64,000 nucleotides of DNA from Neoarius graeffei (lineage: Eukaryota; Chordata; Actinopteri; Siluriformes; Ariidae), in assembly GCF_027579695.1 (NCBI RefSeq), contig NC_083586.1, forward strand, positions 4,901,001 through 4,965,000, given 5' to 3'. This document shows positions 42,285 to 52,888 of this stretch, in pieces. The notes beneath the pieces are model-generated. The model was given only the letters and a program-made list of their open reading frames with translations, was not told the DNA's origin and searched no databases. Every line of letters begins with the position of its first letter. Position 1 is the first letter of the stretch. Made by a program: the position numbers and the translations under genes.

Positions 42285-42644
42285 CATTATCTCTAGCTGC
42301 TTTATCCTGTTCTACAGGGTCGCAGGCAAGCTGGACCTTGTCCCAGCTGACTATGGGCAAAAGGTGGGGTACACCCTGGACAAGTCGCCAGGTCATCACA
42401 GGGCTGACACATAGACACAGACAACCATTCACACTCACATTCATGGTCAATTTAGAGTCACCAGTTAACCTAACCTGCATGTCTTTGGACTGTGGGGGAA
42501 ACCGCAGCACCCAGAGGAAACCCATGCAGACACGGGGAGAAAATGCAAACTCGGCACAGAAAGGCCCTCGCCAGCCACGGGGCTCGAACCCAGACCTTCT
42601 TGCTGTGAGGCCACAGTGCTAACCACTACACCACCGTGCCGCCC
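42283..42644 (-). mobile_element. V-SINE in microsatellite
   Basis: A complete minus-strand V-SINE with tRNA-like head (GGCACGGTGGTGTAGTGG near 42640) and conserved core. It carries a short deletion in the middle (about 12 bp near 42445). Microsatellite on both sides hides the target duplication. Confidence 0.92.
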
Positions 42645-42678
<34 letters not shown>

Positions 42679-42679
42679 G

Positions 42680-43997
42680 TTGATAGGGCCATGGTCTGGC
42701 TGTGGGGAGAGTGGAGTGACCCCTTAGCTATCACTACTCCAAGGCTCGCTCTGGCCCGGAGTGACAGCACCTGTCAAGGGCCCCAACTATGGGTAAATAG
42801 TCTCACTGCCTTGTGAGTGCTAGGGATAGTGGAAGGCTATGGAAGTAAACCCTGAAAGAAAACTTGGAGCGGAGCCCCATTAAGCGGTTTGACCTGGCTA
42901 CCAGTCAATTCTTCCGGCAGCTCCTGCAGCCAAGTTGGTGCCAGATGTACTGCACTGCTTTCCTCTGGACCACATCAGCAAGGCCGAGAGGGGGGTCCTG
43001 ACACTTGGGCAACTCAGGATCTCCATAACCCTGCCCAGGCATTTTGCATCATGGAGTGGTCACTCCATCTTTGTGGTTACAAGCAAGGGCACAACACGGG
43101 AGTCAGCAGTTACAGGTAATAAGTCCTATTTCAATTGGCGTAGAAAAAGGACACCACGGGCTGACTCCGACGGTGGAAGGACCCGCCATGGTCCACTGAT
43201 CAGCTACCGCCCACCTGAAGCTGGGCAGCCCCCAGTCAATAGGGTGCTGATCTGTCACGGTCTGCTGCTCTTTTGGGTGTAAGTGGCTTAGGGTGCTCGC
43301 GCTTGACAAGCAGGCCGATACTCAGCACACCTTCTCGCACAAAGCAAAGGAAGTCTCCAGCACTTCATATAGCAAGCTGGAATGTTAGGACAATGTTAAC
43401 AGGATTGTCAAATGACTTACAACTTATCGATGACAACCGAAAAACAGCTGTCATTGATGCTGAACTTGCCAGACTAAACGTGGACATTGCTGCACTCCAA
43501 GAGACTAGACTTGCAAATGATGTCTCATTACAAGAAAGTCAATACACCTTCTTCTGGAAGGGGAAACACTAGGATGACAGATGTGAACAAGGAGTTGGGT
43601 TCGCAGTAAGAACATCTCTCCTAACCATGATAGAAGCACCTTCTGGTGGTACCGAATGGCTACTGTGCCTTCATCTAAACTCCACAAATGGTCCAGTAAA
43701 CCTTGTGTCTGTCTATGCACCCACGCTTAAGTCCCCTACTTAGACAAAGGACAAGTTCTACAATGAGCTCGATGAGCTTATTAGTCAAATGTTTCCAACA
43801 GAGGACATCTACCTGCTTGGCGATTTCAACGCCAGAGTTGGCGCTGAGCACGATGTCTGGCCAGCATGCATTGGCCACTTTGGAGTGGGCAAAATAAATG
43901 AAAATGGACAGAGACTTTTGGAACTATGTTGCGCCAGGAACTTATGTATAACAAATACTTATTTCCCAAACAAGGAAAAGCACAAAGTCTCCTGGAT
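42680..43997 (+). pseudogene. APE-type LINE, 5' part only (endonuclease)
   Basis: Matches the 5' end and endonuclease region of the LINE at 52252-56700 in the opposite direction. It begins at the same 5' point (GATAGGGCCATGGTCTGG) and continues through the 5' UTR. Endonuclease frames are 43273-43572 (IASWNVRTMLTGLSNDLQL, IAALQETRLAND) and 43789-44019 (IYLLGDFNARVGAEHDVW). Stops occur at 43570 and 43741. It breaks off at about 43997 within the endonuclease, where the other copy continues. RT is absent. A LINE with its 5' end but not its 3' end must have been cut by a later event. Confidence 0.85.
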
Positions 43998-45035
43998 GCT
44001 AGGGCGTAATTTTGGGTAGGGACGCTAGGAACATGTCCCTACCAATATTCAGCTGCTACTGTGTAATCACGATCAATAAAACCGATCTCCTCACCTGTGC
44101 AATGATTATATGGCACACAAAGGGTTAAATGTATGACACTGCTAATAATCCCCCCTCTAACAATGATATCATTATCTGATTAGCTACCTGTTTCTTGCTA
44201 ACTTACATGGTTGGCTATCCCAGCTGTCACTCCATCTGCTGTAAAAGCAGCATATCATCACCACTGTTGTTTCCACAGTCAGATCTACAATTATTGTCCT
44301 AGCTCAGTAAAGAAGGTTTGTGTGATTGTAAAATGAGCAGTGGGACTTTGCCATTTTTCTGAACTGTGGGAATTTGTCATTTTTCGGCTTGATGCCCATG
44401 GTAAAACTGAGCAGTGGGACATTGCCATTTTTCTGAACTGTGGGAATTTGTTATTTTTCCGCCTGATGCCCATGGTAAAACTGAGCAGTGGGACATTGAC
44501 ATTTTTCTGAACTGTGGGAATTTATCATATTTCCGCCTGATGCCCATGGTAAAACTGAGCAGTGGGACATTGCCATTTTTCTGAACTTTGTCTTTTGTGG
44601 GAATTTGTCATTTTTCTGAACTGTGGGAATTTGTCATTTTTCTGAACTGTGGGAATTTGTCAAGTTTCTGCCTAATGCCCATGGTAAAAAAAAGTCAGAA
44701 CTTAATCATCATCAGAGAGAGAGAGAGAGAGAGAGAGGATTGAGAGAGAGGACTACCAGGAAATACAGAAAAATAAAAAGACATTAGATTACAGGGAAAT
44801 AACCATAAGCTTGCTGTTCTCTGCCAAGAGAGACAGTCACAGCTGTGGCCAAATCTTTGCTGAAAGCAACCCAACCCTTGACCCTTGGACCCACTGAGTA
44901 GCACCTGTATACTGGCAAATAGTCATATAACAAGTTTGGAGGCTTTGGGATAGATTTAACTTTTACTTCCATTTTTCAACATTTTTTTTATCTAATCAGG
45001 CCATGGAACTGCAACCCAACCCCCCACAGCTCTTT
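43998..45035 (+). repeat. Unit B copy 1 with minisatellite
   Basis: 44240-45035 matches 61640-62275 directly. It contains a minisatellite (44325-44690) built from CTGATGCCCATGGTAAAACT, GAGCAGTGGGACATTGCCAT and TTTTCTGAACTGTGGGAATT, repeated about four times with variation. A GA microsatellite and a conserved single-copy part (44745-45035) follow. The start near 43998 (GGGCGTAATTTTGGGTAGGG) looks like the terminus of a hAT-like DNA transposon, but no second end was found. No frame is convincing. Confidence 0.65.
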
Positions 45036-46189
45036 TTATTATATTATTTTATTTATTATATTTATATATTTTCTCTTCTTAAATCCACGCACGCGGCACT
45101 GCTGAAAAGACTTTCGTCATCATCCACGAAGATCTTCAAAGCAATCTCTCTCTTCCTCACCGAAGCACAAACTTCCTCTCCAAGATTCACTTCTCCATGT
45201 AAGACTGTGCTTCCTACAAAAGGCGAGACTTTTTGCAGTAAGCAGGCATTGGGCAAACAGAAGTTTAAGTCTTAGGAATTAGTTATTCACTTAATGTGAA
45301 GTTATATGAAGTTAAATGAAGTGTATACACTGAATTTTGGTTCTCTATCATTTGTTTGTTGATTTAAAATTGGTTCATCCATAAGTTTTGCATGCTCTAT
45401 ATCTCTCTCTCTCTCTCCTAACATTCTAATTTCATTTAACTCACTCATATTGTGACCCCATTAAGATTTCAGTAGATTGAATGATACTACAGAAATGGGT
45501 GAGCGGGTTGGAATGTTTTGCCTCCAAAAGGGGCCTTTGCATGCTTAGGAAGAGCCCCTCCTCCTCTCCTTTGTTCTCATCATGAGGCCTGTATCTCAGT
45601 ATTAGATAAACATCATAAGTCCTGAGTTTAATTCAACCTTGATAGCAATTCTCCTGTCTGCATTTAAAGCCATATAGACTACAGATGACTGTTTGAATGT
45701 ATTTTAATCATTAATTTCTGGTTTTTGACACACATAGTTTATTAGGCCCAAGGGCACATGTTATCTTTCTCTTTGTCTATTAGCCACAAAGCTAATCACG
45801 TGGCTAACCCCATATTAGGCCAAAAGCACATGTTAGCTAGCCTTTTGTCTAGTGTAGCCACATAGCTAATCACTCGGCTACACACACACACACACACACT
45901 ACACACACACACATACACAGAGACATACTCTGTTATAAAGGTTTCATTCTGTTGCCATTCAATTATTAAGTTTTCATTTTTCCTTTTTTTATTAATTTCC
46001 TTTTATTATTTTTTATAATAAACTCCATTATTATTGAAATTGTGTGGTGTCTATCTGCTGTTCTAATACTTTTGAAGTTGCCCAATCGCAAAGAATTCAA
46101 GGAAAGGTGTAGATAATTTGTAATATGGTGAGTGATCAGTAATAATTTGGAAGATACCATTTTAGCTGTCTGGTAATTTACCCAGGATC
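45036..46189. other. AT-rich, no gene recognised; (CA)n at 45880-45915
   Basis: Short frames only. A small duplication is visible at 45740-45880: AAGGGCACATGTTATC and AAAGCACATGTTAGCTAGCC, with GCCACAAAGCTAATCACGTG and GCCACATAGCTAATCACTCG. Nothing else was recognised. Confidence 0.5.
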
Positions 46190-46400
46190 AATGGTATGAT
46201 TCACTAAATGATTCATTGAACAATTCACTAAATGATTCACTAAATGATTCACTGATTCACTAAATGATTCATTGAACGGTTCACTAAATGATTCACTAAA
46301 TGATTCACTGATTCAATAAACGATTCATTGAATGATTCACTTCAAACGATTCAAATGAGATTGATTCTATGATATGATTCAATTCAAATGAGTTAAATTA
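46190..46400 (+). repeat. Minisatellite of GATTCACTAAAT-type units
   Basis: About fifteen variants of ATGATTCACTAA and ATGATTCATTGAA in tandem, grading into GATTCAATTCAAATGAG repeats up to about 46440. The frames within it are accidental. Confidence 0.9.
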
Positions 46401-46568
46401 AACAATTCAATAGGATTGATTCATTTTAATTAAATGTTAATTAATTAATTAAATGTTAATTTGAAGGTTAGTTCCTTCAAATTTTAATGAGACTGATTTC
46501 ATGTAATTATTAAAGATTGAATACTTATCCAATCTTAAATACACAAAATCATTAATTACACCTACAAC

Positions 46569-47515
46569 ATTTTTAGGGTATCATTTGTGACAAAATCACA
46601 GACAGATGGTCTTCTTCTTTGTATCTTCTCTTCTCTTATTCACCACGAATAAAAATAATAGTAATTAAAAAAGCCCCAAGACAAGGAATGACACTTTCAG
46701 CCTTGACTTTGCTCCATTTTGGCAACCGCTCAGGGATTAATGCATTGGACCTGAAATGCACTGGGGTTCTTTTCAGTGCAAGTTGAAGCCTGCCTTCATG
46801 GTGTAAGCTGGTGGTGTCAACTGACTCTTTTATAGTATTTGCCAATTAAGTTCACCAAGGGTGTCATCTATTTCATTTACGTTACAGAACTTTGAAAATG
46901 AGAATGCTGTCAGATTTGTGGAAATCCCTGATTCACAAATGTGGTCCCAGAATATGTTCGGTGCAGTAGATTTGATATTGTTTCCTCATCAAACGCATGC
47001 ACTTCCCCCAGAACTGCTGGTAATTAGCAGAAGAATAGAATGAGGTGTGTCTGGAGAAGAGAAAATATAATAGAGGGCAGCACACGTTGCTTGGAAACCA
47101 TCCATGAAGACAGAAAACCCTTTTGCCTTCTTACACTCACAGCTAATATACCCTCCCTGTTAGGGAATCAAACCCTGGTCTTCCGCCTGACAGGTAGAGA
47201 TACTGGCCACTATACTAATGAGGACAAAGGTCGCCACCTTGTATAGATCATGGACAGTTCCGAAAAAATAAAAAATAAAAAACCCAAGACAAGGAATGAC
47301 CCTTTCGGCCTTGACTTTGCTCCATTTTGGCAATCAGTCAGGGATTAATGCATTGGACCTGAAATGCACTGGGGTTCTTTTCAAGTTGCAAGTTGAACCC
47401 TGCCTTCAAGTTGTTAGCTGGTGGTGTCAACTGATGTTTGGTGCAGGAGATTTTATATTGTGTCTTTATTGACAGTTTGTCCCTGCTCAGAGAAATGCTG
47501 AAGATTGATTACTAA
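46569..47515 (-). repeat. Unit X, right-arm copy
   Basis: Counterpart of 4208-5167 with the same internal direct repeat on either side of tRNA-Asp (46660-46815 and 47285-47440). Small indels separate the copies. Confidence 0.7.
47153..47224 (-). tRNA. tRNA-Asp (GTC), right arm, probably a relic
   Basis: Mirror of 4511-4582. It reads TCCTCATTAGTATAGTGG at its 5' end and ...GATTCCCTAACAGGGAG at its 3' end. Additional C-to-T and G-to-A changes further weaken the acceptor stem relative to the left copy. The anticodon GTC is retained. Confidence 0.7.
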
Positions 47516-48185
47516 ATTAAATAATAATGGGTCTTTTAGACAGCGCAGCGTGTTGTTCTGCATGGCTCTTGACTCCCATCATGGACCCCAAACACTTCGG
47601 CCCTGGCTGAAAAAGGTCTTCAGAGGCTCCATTTCCTGAGGACTCTGAGGAAAGCAAAACTGCCTCAACAGCTGCTGATGAACTTCTACAGGTGCACAAT
47701 AGAGTCACTGATCACACACTGCATCACTTGGGCTGCACCTTGGAAGATAAGAAGACCCTGCAGCGCATCATAAAACAGCTCAGTGGATCACAGGCACTCC
47801 ACTTCCATCACTGGAAGAAATCCATCACTCCCAGTGCACTCCCAGATCCAAAAACATTATCAAGGATCCAACCCATCCTGGACACAGACTCTTTACCCCC
47901 TGGAAAGCGCTACAGAACTCTGTACGCCCGCACAACCCGGCTGAGGAATAGTTTTTACCCCATAGCTATCACACTACTGAACTCACAGCACTCACTGCCT
48001 CCGCCAACTAATCCACAGGTCTGAACAGCACACCTCCACTCGCTCACTGCTGCTATACTACTGTGCAATACAGCCCATGGCATTTGACCAGTTCTGTATA
48101 TTCTGTGCTGTATATTATTATATCAACACTAGTGCAATAACATACTAGTACAATATTCCTCTATGTGCAATACTCATGCACTTTA
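47516..48185 (+). pseudogene. LINE-Y 3' end (right arm)
   Basis: Frames read MHNRVTDHTLHHLGCTLEDK and, after a shift, the region equivalent to DPTHPGHRLFTPWKALQNSV in the left arm, ending with RNSFYPIAITLLNSQHSLPP. This is the LINE C-terminus. The 3' UTR continues past a V-SINE to about 48650. Confidence 0.7.
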
Positions 48186-48552
48186 TCTCATCTCATTATC
48201 TCTAGCCACTTTATCCTTCTACAGGGTCGCAGGCAAGCTGGAGCCTATCCCAGCTGACTACGGGCAAAAGGCAGGGTACACCCTGGACAAGTCGCCAGGT
48301 CATCACAGGGCTGACACATAGACACAGACAACCATTCACACTCACACCTACGGTCAATTTAGAGTCACCAGTTAATCTAACCTGCATGTCTTTGTACTGT
48401 GGGGGAAACCGGAGCACCCGGAGGAAACCCACGCAGACATGGGGAGAACATGCAAACTCCACACAGAAAGGCCCTCGCCGGCCCAGGGGCTCGAACCCAG
48501 GACCTTCTTGCTGTGAGGCGACAGCGCTAACCACTACACCACCGTGCCGCCC
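48186..48552 (-). mobile_element. V-SINE present only in the right arm
   Basis: Complete minus-strand V-SINE. In the left arm the equivalent site (about 3525-3550) has no SINE and keeps about 19 bases missing here. So it inserted after the inverted duplication, with a small target deletion, or the left arm lost it by an unusual route. Tail GATAATGAGATGAGAT on the minus strand. Confidence 0.93.
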
Positions 48553-48649
48553 TCATTTGTACATATTACCTCAATAATTCTGAACATCAGCACTATTTAA
48601 TTTCTCCTAGGTTTGGTGAGAAAAGCAAATGCTAAACATCTTTTGCAAT

Positions 48650-49790
48650 GCTCATCTGTAAGTGTAGAGGTACAGTTTTGGTTTACCTATGGTATTTTGG
48701 TCAAAACAGAGTGTACATGTATATACATTTACTGTAACACAGATCTGAAAAACGATAGGCTTTAACACACCATTTATTGTGAGCATCGTGTTTATAGAAG
48801 AGAAAAGGCCTAGGAGTAGACAGTGCTGAGTGTGTTCATTAGAGCGCTGGCTTTATTTTGACAGATGGGTTTGATGTTTTGCATGTTGGTTTATTTTGCC
48901 CAACTGGTGAAATGAATAAGATTTCCCTGTAAATGAAACTTGGAGTGTAAGAATGAGGTTAGTGTTGGTGAAAATGCAGCTAATTTAGAACTTTATAGAT
49001 TCTGTATTAAATTTTGCATTTGAGAGAGCTGATAAAGTAAGGTCTGATATTTGTTATTGCATTCCTTTCTGTGCTGCTGCTGGTAACTTAAAGAAGTAAG
49101 GGGCATTTTAACAATGCCGGGTCATTTTAACTCAGTGAAAAGAGTTATGCATTTCACCTGGCAGGTTGGGTTACTTTAACAAGGCCATTAATTTAAATTT
49201 ACGTAATGGTTGGATTCTTATTTCAACCCAATATTTTGGTTATATTGAGTGCAATGCTGGGTTAAACTTACCAAATCAGTGACTTGTTGTTTTTTTATTG
49301 GCTCCTTTTTGTCCTTAATTAGTCATTAGCCTAACCATTGTTTATCCATTGTTAATCATGGCTAATCTTTAATGATAAATTATCGTTGGTCACTATTAAA
49401 TTAAATGTGTTCAATCTGTAAGTGTTTAGAGCTATATTGGATATACAGCTATATTGGCCTGTGCCAAATACTCTCATGATCTGACCAAATTGTGCAAGAC
49501 ATTACTTTCATTGTACCAGAATTTTTTTCCCTCTCCTTTATTATTATCCAAACAAAACATGTCTTATAGTGATTTCCTATAGACCCGTTGCGCACAACCT
49601 GATGCATCACATGATAATTTCACCTGGGTGACAAACAAACACAGTCTTTTGTGCAAGCAAGGCCTGGTCTGTCTTCAATATGGTTCATTTTTGCATTTTT
49701 TTTTTTTGGTTGTTCAAATCGTTCAAACTGAGAAATAGATAAAAAGGTTTATCATATGCCTGCTATCAAGAAAAATGTGAAAGAGAAGCA
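48650..49790. other. AT-rich arm segment without recognised gene
   Basis: Mirror of 2290-3440. No coding frame or RNA gene recognised. Confidence 0.5.
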
Positions 49791-49794
49791 AATG

Positions 49795-50131
49795 CTTCAA
49801 GAACAATGAAGAAATGAGTGGTTAGAAAGAATGCGACAAGAGGATCTAAGCCTGAAAACTCCAGAAAAGTTTGTGAATACCCACATTTGTAGCGAGCATT
49901 TTATTTCAGGTAAGAACTTGGATTAAAAAAATAAAAAATAAAAATAGAAAGCTGTAAATCAGAATGGAAGAGTTTGCATAAGAATTTCATTTTATTTCTG
50001 TTTGCATTCAGGTTAGCTTCTTCATGAAAGTGTTCGAATTTCTTAAAGGTGAACCAGCTTCCTTATTCGACAAGGAAAACCCAGATTGGGCAACAAGTGA
50101 ACAACTCTTTCAAAAATTCACTTTTGTTTGA
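49795..50131 (+). pseudogene. THAP-domain gene fragment, two exons (right arm)
   Basis: Exon a (49795-49909) encodes FKNNEEM in one frame and then, after a one-base shift, EWLERMRQEDLSLKTPEKF and VNTHICSEHFIS, ending at donor CAG|GTAAGA. Exon b (50049-50131) after an AG acceptor gives GEPASLFDKENPDWATSEQL and stops at TGA 50129-50131. The Cys-x2-His of the zinc finger and the Phe-x-x-x-x-x-Trp spacing suggest a THAP domain, but the N-terminal Cys pair is not recognisable. This copy keeps an Arg codon (CGA) where the left arm has TGA. Confidence 0.6.
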
Positions 50132-50619
50132 TTGTATTGATATAGTGCTTTGAGCAATGAATTGACATAAATGCAACACCAACAATTCAAGAGTCCAACC
50201 AATGACCACGTTCAGATTCTGTTAAGGTAATGGTCATACGCGTCCTGTCTTTCATTTGCGATGTGATTTGCTGAACATTTTGCTCATTTTGAGCATTTGT
50301 TTGACATTTGAGCATTTACAGTGCCTTGCAAAAGTATTCATACCCCTTGAAATTTTTCACATTTTTCCACCTTACAACCACAAACTTAAAAGTTTTTTAT
50401 TGAGATTTTATGTGATAGACCAACACAGAGTAGCACATAATTGTAAAGTGAAATGAAAATGATAAATGGTCTTCAAAATTTTAAATAAAAATCCGAAAAA
50501 TCTGGTGTGCATTAGTATTCAGCCCCCTGTACTCTGATACCTCTAAATACAATCCAGTGCAATCAATTGCCTTCAGAAGTCATCTAATTAGTTAATAGAG
50601 TCCTACTGTGTGTAATTTA

Positions 50620-50868
50620 TGAGGTGAAGTGGCCAAGTGGTTAGAGCGCTTGACTACCAAGTGAAGGGTCCCTGGTTCAAGCCTTGCCTCAGACGGTGAT
50701 CTGGGGCTTCCCTCCTACCCACCCAGCAGTGAATGGGGACCTGGTGGAAACACTGGGGAAGCTAAAGGTGGTGAGGAAAGGAACTGGCCACCATGCTGAC
50801 AGCCCACACAGAGTGTGCTATCTAACAGGAACTCCCCAACATTTGTATGAAAAATGTATGTGGAACTT
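50620..50868 (+). mobile_element. tRNA-like SINE inside Tc1 (right arm), 13-bp TSD
   Basis: 249 bp flanked by perfect TGTGTGTAATTTA at 50607-50619 and 50869-50881. The head is GTGGCCAAGTGGTTAGAGCG and the B-box-like element GGTTCAAGCC, followed by a body with CAGTGAATGGGGACCTGGTG. It has no poly-A. It matches the left-arm insertion in site and orientation. The family was not identified. Confidence 0.75.
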
Positions 50869-50953
50869 TGTGTGTAATTTACTCTCAGCATAAATACACT
50901 TGTTCTGTAAAGGCCTCAGTGGTTTGTTGGAGAACACTGAAGAACAAACAGCA

Positions 50954-51932
50954 TCCTGAAGACAAAAGAACTCACCAGACAGGTCAGGGATAAAGTTCTG
51001 GAGAAGTTTAAAGCAGGGTTAGGTTATAAAAAAATCTGAACATCTCAAGAAGCACTGTTCAATCCATCATTCAAAAATGGAAAAGTTTGCACAACTGCAA
51101 ACCTACCAAGACATGGCCATCCACCTAAACTGACAGAGTGAGCAAGGGTCAGAGAAGCAGCCAAGAGGCCCATGATCACTCTGGAGGAGCTGCAGAAATC
51201 CACAGCTCAGGTGGGAGAATCTGTGCACAGGAAACTATAAGTCATACACGCCACAAATCTGGCCTTTTTGGAAGAGTGGCAAGAAGAAAGCCATTGTTGA
51301 AAGACAGGCATAAGAAGCCATGTAGGGGACACAGCAAACATGTGGAAGAAGGTGCTTTGGTCAGATGAGACCAAAGTTGAACTTTTTGGCCTAAATGCAA
51401 AGCGCTGTGTGTGTGGTGGAAAACTAACACTGCTCATCACCCTGCACCCACCATCTCCACTGTGAAACATGGTGGTGGCAGCATCATGCTATGGGGATGC
51501 TTTTCTTCAGCAGGAACAGGGAAGCTGGTCAGAGTTGATGGGAAGATGGATGGAGCTAAATACAGGGCAATCCTGGAAGAAAACCTGTTGGAGGCTGCAA
51601 AAGACTTGAGACTAGGAAGGAGATTCACCTTCCAGCAAGACAATAACCCTAAACATACAGCCAGAGCTACAATGGAATGGTTTAGATCAAAGAATATTCA
51701 TGTGTTAGAATGGCCCAGTCAAAGTCCAGACCTAAATCCCATTGAGCATCTGTGGCAAGACTTGAAAATTGCTGTTCACAGATGCTCTCCATCCAATCTG
51801 GCTGAGCTTGAGCTATTTTGCAAAGAAGAATGGGCAAAAATTTCAGTGTCTAGATGTGCAAAGCTGGTAGAGACATACCACAAAAGACTTGCAGCTGTAA
51901 TTGCAGCAAAAGGTGGCTCTACAAAGTATTGA
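50954..51932 (+). pseudogene. Tc1 transposase (right arm), frameshifted
   Basis: The start codon is CTG instead of ATG, a deletion removes part of the helix-turn-helix (near 51035-51045), and further shifts lie near 51140, 51235 and 51370. The catalytic half is intact from 51411: [26 protein letters not shown] (second motif with Asn for Asp at one place), [11 protein letters not shown], and a normal C-terminus [16 protein letters not shown]. It is nonfunctional but better preserved at the 3' end than the left copy. Confidence 0.9.
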
Positions 51933-52282
51933 TGCAGGGGGGCTGAATACTAATGCACATCACATTTTTCAGATTTTTATTTGTTTAAAATTTTGAAGAC
52001 CATTTATCATTTTCATTTCACTTCACAATTATGTGCTACTCTGTGTTGGTCTCTCACATAAAATCTGAATAAAAAACTTTTAAGTTTGTGGTTGTAAGGT
52101 GGAAAAATGTGAAAAAGTTCAAGGGGTATGAATACTTTTGCAAAGCACTGTACAAGACAGTACGTTCCTTTAGGAATATGCAGATTGGTGTGTGAGAAAA
52201 TGACCCTGTGGCACTCTGAAGTAACATAGCTTGATGTATATACCGGTATATCATTGGCCTCCGTCCGTCTTAAAGAGACGAT

Positions 52283-52874
52283 TGTCATGGTCCTACCTGT
52301 GGGCTCTCTCTTCAGGTAACATCTCCACTCAGCATTACCGGCCACGCCCGCACTCACTTCCTCTTATTAACTTTCAGTGACTGTCATTGGCTGTTGCCGA
52401 TCACCTGCTTCCCCCTGGGTGTATTTAAGCTGCAGTTCTCCCTAGCCTCAGTGTCAGATCGTCTGCAACTCTCAGCCTGATAACCTGCTCTGTGTTCCTA
52501 CTACTCTGACTCCTGATATTGTTCTGTTTCGTTTGACTCTGTCTGCTCTCCAGCCCCGGTAACCTGATCTGCCTTCTGTCCTGTTGACTCTGCTTCTTGC
52601 CTGCCCCTCTTGTACCTTCGCCTGTTCTCCAGCCAGCTCAGGCCTGCTGGTAGCCTGCAGCCTCAGCTCTCTGATGACGCAAATCCTGTCAGATCTCAGA
52701 AGCTAAGCAGGGTTGGGCCTGGACACTACTTGGATAGGAGACCTCAGATGTCACCACCAGCCATCCCTGCCTCTGGATTTCACCCACACACATTTTCCCA
52801 ACTCCCCTTTCCCCTATTATGAATAAACTGTGGTTTGAGCGCATTTGATCTCCTCTCCTGTCTGTTCCGTGACA
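52283..52874 (+). mobile_element. Solo LTR containing a 5S rRNA-like segment
   Basis: 592 bp with TGTCA...TGACA ends and a 5-bp target duplication ACGAT (52278-52282 and 52875-52879). A TATA-like GTATTTAAG lies at about 52420-52428 and AATAAA at 52822-52827, the positions expected of an LTR promoter and polyadenylation signal in this orientation. It lies within the 3' region of the LINE at 52252-56700. No internal retroelement sequence is present, so it arose by LTR-LTR recombination. Family not named. Confidence 0.8.
52668..52744 (+). ncRNA. 5S rRNA-derived segment with internal Pol III promoter
   Basis: 77 bp aligns with roughly nucleotides 17-95 of vertebrate 5S rRNA. The internal control region is well kept: A box AAGCTAAGCAGGGT, intermediate GGGCCTGG and C box TACTTGGATAGGAGACC. 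The 5' part is more diverged (CTCTGATGACGCAAATC) and the 5S 3' end is absent. It lies between the TATA-like motif and AATAAA of the LTR, so it would be part of the retrotransposon transcript. Confidence 0.85.
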
Positions 52875-52888
52875 ACGATGGGTTTCGG

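Larger units (their letters stand above)
46569..52085. repeat. Right arm of large inverted repeat
   Basis: Mirror of 1-5167. The order from 46569 is unit X with tRNA-Asp, LINE-Y tail, AT-rich segment with THAP exons, then Tc1 with the SINE. The only large difference is a V-SINE at 48186-48552. The Tc1 right end (52086-52150) and what follows lie opposite sequence beyond the left edge of the window. Confidence 0.88.
50319..52150 (+). mobile_element. Tc1/mariner transposon, right-arm copy, complete
   Basis: Full element from CAGTGCCTTGCAAAAGTATT at 50319 to ...GCAAAGCACTG at 52150, flanked by TA at 50317-50318 and 52151-52152. Long terminal inverted repeats reach about 50525 and 51935. Without the SINE and its duplication it would be about 1570 bp, the usual size. 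Confidence 0.95.

Noticed and set aside
44003-44060. Definite hAT transposon terminus
   Set aside because: Only one suggestive end was found, with no matching second end or 8-bp duplication, so I kept it as a remark in unit B.
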